From Molossus alvarezi (Eukaryota; Chordata; Mammalia; Chiroptera; Molossidae), in assembly GCA_037176705.1 (NCBI GenBank), contig CM073895.1:1736001-1800000 (forward strand): a stretch of DNA of 64,000 nucleotides, written 5' to 3'. Within the stretch, counting starts at the first letter, position 1; each line of letters opens with the position of its first letter. Made by a program: the position numbers and the translations under genes. Shown piece by piece: positions 62,345 to 64,000 of this stretch. The notes beneath the pieces are model-generated. The model ran no database searches and was not told where the DNA came from. It was given only the letters and a program-made list of their open reading frames with translations.

Positions 62345-62769
62345 AAATAATACTCTCATGAGTATCAGAATCTTGACATTGCCTTTACTCTGTATAAATG
62401 AGATTGGGAACGTAGGGATGGAATCACAGGGAAGTCCTTGCCAAGGTGACAGCAGGGGAACAGGAACAGGTGCAGTTCACCATAGATCTATGTTCCCTAT
62501 TTAAGGATGGTATCCCCATATACCAGAAAACAACAAAAAATTAGTAAGGGTTCCAAGGAATAGGAGTCTATGGCAACAGGGCTCATAGACTTGGGGATGA
62601 GGAAGAGGCAGGGGGTGTCCAGTAAGGTCGCAGGGAAAGGGAGAAGGTGGAGGGATAAGCAGATGTGTGTAGGTCTGAGTGGGAAGGAGGAAAAGAAAAG
62701 CTGGGGGACGTACAGACAGCAGGTGGATTGAGCAAGCTCTCAGGGTCATGTCAGGGAAGGGACTAGGAA

Positions 62770-62943
62770 AGTTGAAGAAGGATTGTGTAAGTCATAGCGT
62801 GTCTGTGCAAGTTGAAGAAGGATTGTGTAAGTTGTAGACTATGTAAGTTGAAGGAGGATTGTGTAAGTCGTAGTGTGTCTGTGCAAGTTGAAGAAGGATT
62901 GTGTAAGTTGTACATTGTCCGTGCAGTTGAAAAAAGATTGTGG
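62770..62943 (-). repeat. About 40-bp tandem repeat in ERV remnant (right)
   Basis: Counterpart of the left repeat but about one unit shorter, so copy number differs between arms here. Confidence 0.8.
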
Positions 62944-63604
62944 ACAGGGAAGAAGCAAAGAGAAAAGAATAGACTAAGTGAAAAGATAAAAAAGGATTTA
63001 AAAAAAAAGAGACAAACATATTACAGGAAGACAAGACATTGGAGAAATAGTCAAGAAGGGAAGATAATAGGACACTGAGTGAGAGAGGGAGAGCTTGTCC
63101 CTGGCGGTAGAATAAGAGTCTAGGATGTAGTCAAGGGACAATATATCCCTGTCCCAGAGGAGGAAAGAGAGTCAACGATTTGACTCATATATGTAAATAC
63201 AGTGGGGAGACAAGTAGATTATTTAAGTAACTCCATTCTGACCAGCAATTGATACACCCTGACTCATCTAATCACCATGGCCTTAAGAAACCAGAATCAT
63301 GAAGATAAAGAGATGAGTAATAGCCTTAAGAAACCCAGAAATAAACAAAAAATTACTGTGATTAATGATTGCCCTGACCTTTGTAACAGCTCCTCATACT
63401 CCCATCTGCATCAATTCCCCCCTAATGACACTAAGGAAGCAATAAGAGGATGTGGCTTTGGTCTTTACAAGCGGGACAGTAAGAATGCTCATGACTGTCG
63501 ATTTGTGGAGACTATGCTCCCCACAGCCCGCTGGTGAATAGAGAGCTCCTCTCATTTACAATTCACCTGTGCGTCTCTGATTATCTCCTTGGCATGTTAT
63601 AACA

Positions 63605-64000
63605 CATACTACCCAAAGCAATCCACAGAAACGTCCCCATCCCTATTAACATTCCAAAGACATATTTCACAGAACTAGACAAATACCCCAAAAGTTTATA
63701 TGAAACCATAAAAGACCCTGAATAATGGCAGCAATCTTGAGAAAGAAGAACAAAGTAGGAGAGATCACAAAACCGGATATCAGGTTATACTACAAAGCCA
63801 CGGTAATCAAAACAGCCTGGCACTGGCACAAGAACAGGCATATAGATCAATGGAACAGAACAAAGAACCTAAAACTCAACACAAGACATTATGTTTAATT
63901 AATATTTGACAAAGGAGGCAAGAGCATATAATGAAGTAAGGGCAGTCTGTTCAAAAATGGTTTGATAAACTGGCCAGGTACATGCAAAAAAAAAAAAAAT
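63605..64000 (+). mobile_element. L1 ORF2 3' fragment (right edge)
   Basis: Mirror of the left-edge L1. It differs by about 3-6% in the parts compared and includes a 3-base indel. Broken by stops. Confidence 0.75.

Larger units (their letters stand above)
60514..63604 (+). mobile_element. Endogenous gammaretrovirus-like remnant (right)
   Basis: Mirror of the left ERV: protease piece about 60585-60860, RNase H about 60904-61354, integrase 61584-62344, LTR end at 63604. Near-identical to the left copy as far as about 62135, then about 2% or more diverged. Confidence 0.75.

Overview
This is mammalian, non-prokaryotic DNA, most likely from a bat. The main evidence is many copies of a tRNA-derived SINE whose head (GCCCGGCCGGTGTGGCTCAG-like, with tRNA-type A/B boxes and a CT-rich tail) matches the Ves SINEs of bats. 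L1 fragments, a class I (gamma-like) endogenous retrovirus fragment, a processed ribosomal-protein pseudogene and a split mammalian gene with GT-AG introns fit this. Naming a bat is inference from the SINE; mammal is secure.

The window is one giant inverted repeat. A left arm (1-29491) is repeated in reverse complement as the right arm (34757-64000) around a 5.27 kb unpaired spacer (29492-34756). Paired positions sum to about 64250, rising to about 64304 in the 2-9.6 kb part. The left arm's outermost ~250 bases pair beyond the right edge, so the palindrome is cut by the window. Arm identity is uneven: about 2170-28047 (right 36208-62135) is almost identical, while the outermost ~2 kb and innermost ~1.4 kb differ by roughly 2-4%. 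This step pattern resembles arm-to-arm gene conversion.

Layout of the left arm, mirrored on the right: L1 ORF2 3' piece (1-649); ERV remnant with LTR end, integrase, RNase H and protease pieces but no reverse transcriptase body (650-3790); an older nested inverted repeat of L1 plus SINE material (about 4690-13380); further SINEs and AT-rich repeats; an RPS10 processed pseudogene with target-site duplications (14907-15514); the TNFRSF14 (HVEM) locus (about 16265-25285); then about 4 kb of unrecognised sequence. The spacer holds SINEs, an L1 3' end and a CpG-rich promoter-like segment.

The only recognisable host protein-coding gene is TNFRSF14, present as two divergently oriented, apparently identical eight-exon copies (17904-23059 minus; 41193-46348 plus). 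Each intact copy sits inside the ends of a broken, oppositely oriented copy that keeps only promoter plus exon 1 on one side and the last exon plus poly(A) signal on the other. The window therefore contains two intact and two gutted TNFRSF14 units, and inverted repeats nested at three scales. The last exon of the intact copies appears to have lost the usual stop and reads through a SINE. I found no CRISPR, phage, plasmid or operon-type system. The unusual biology here is the palindrome architecture and its effect on an immune receptor gene.
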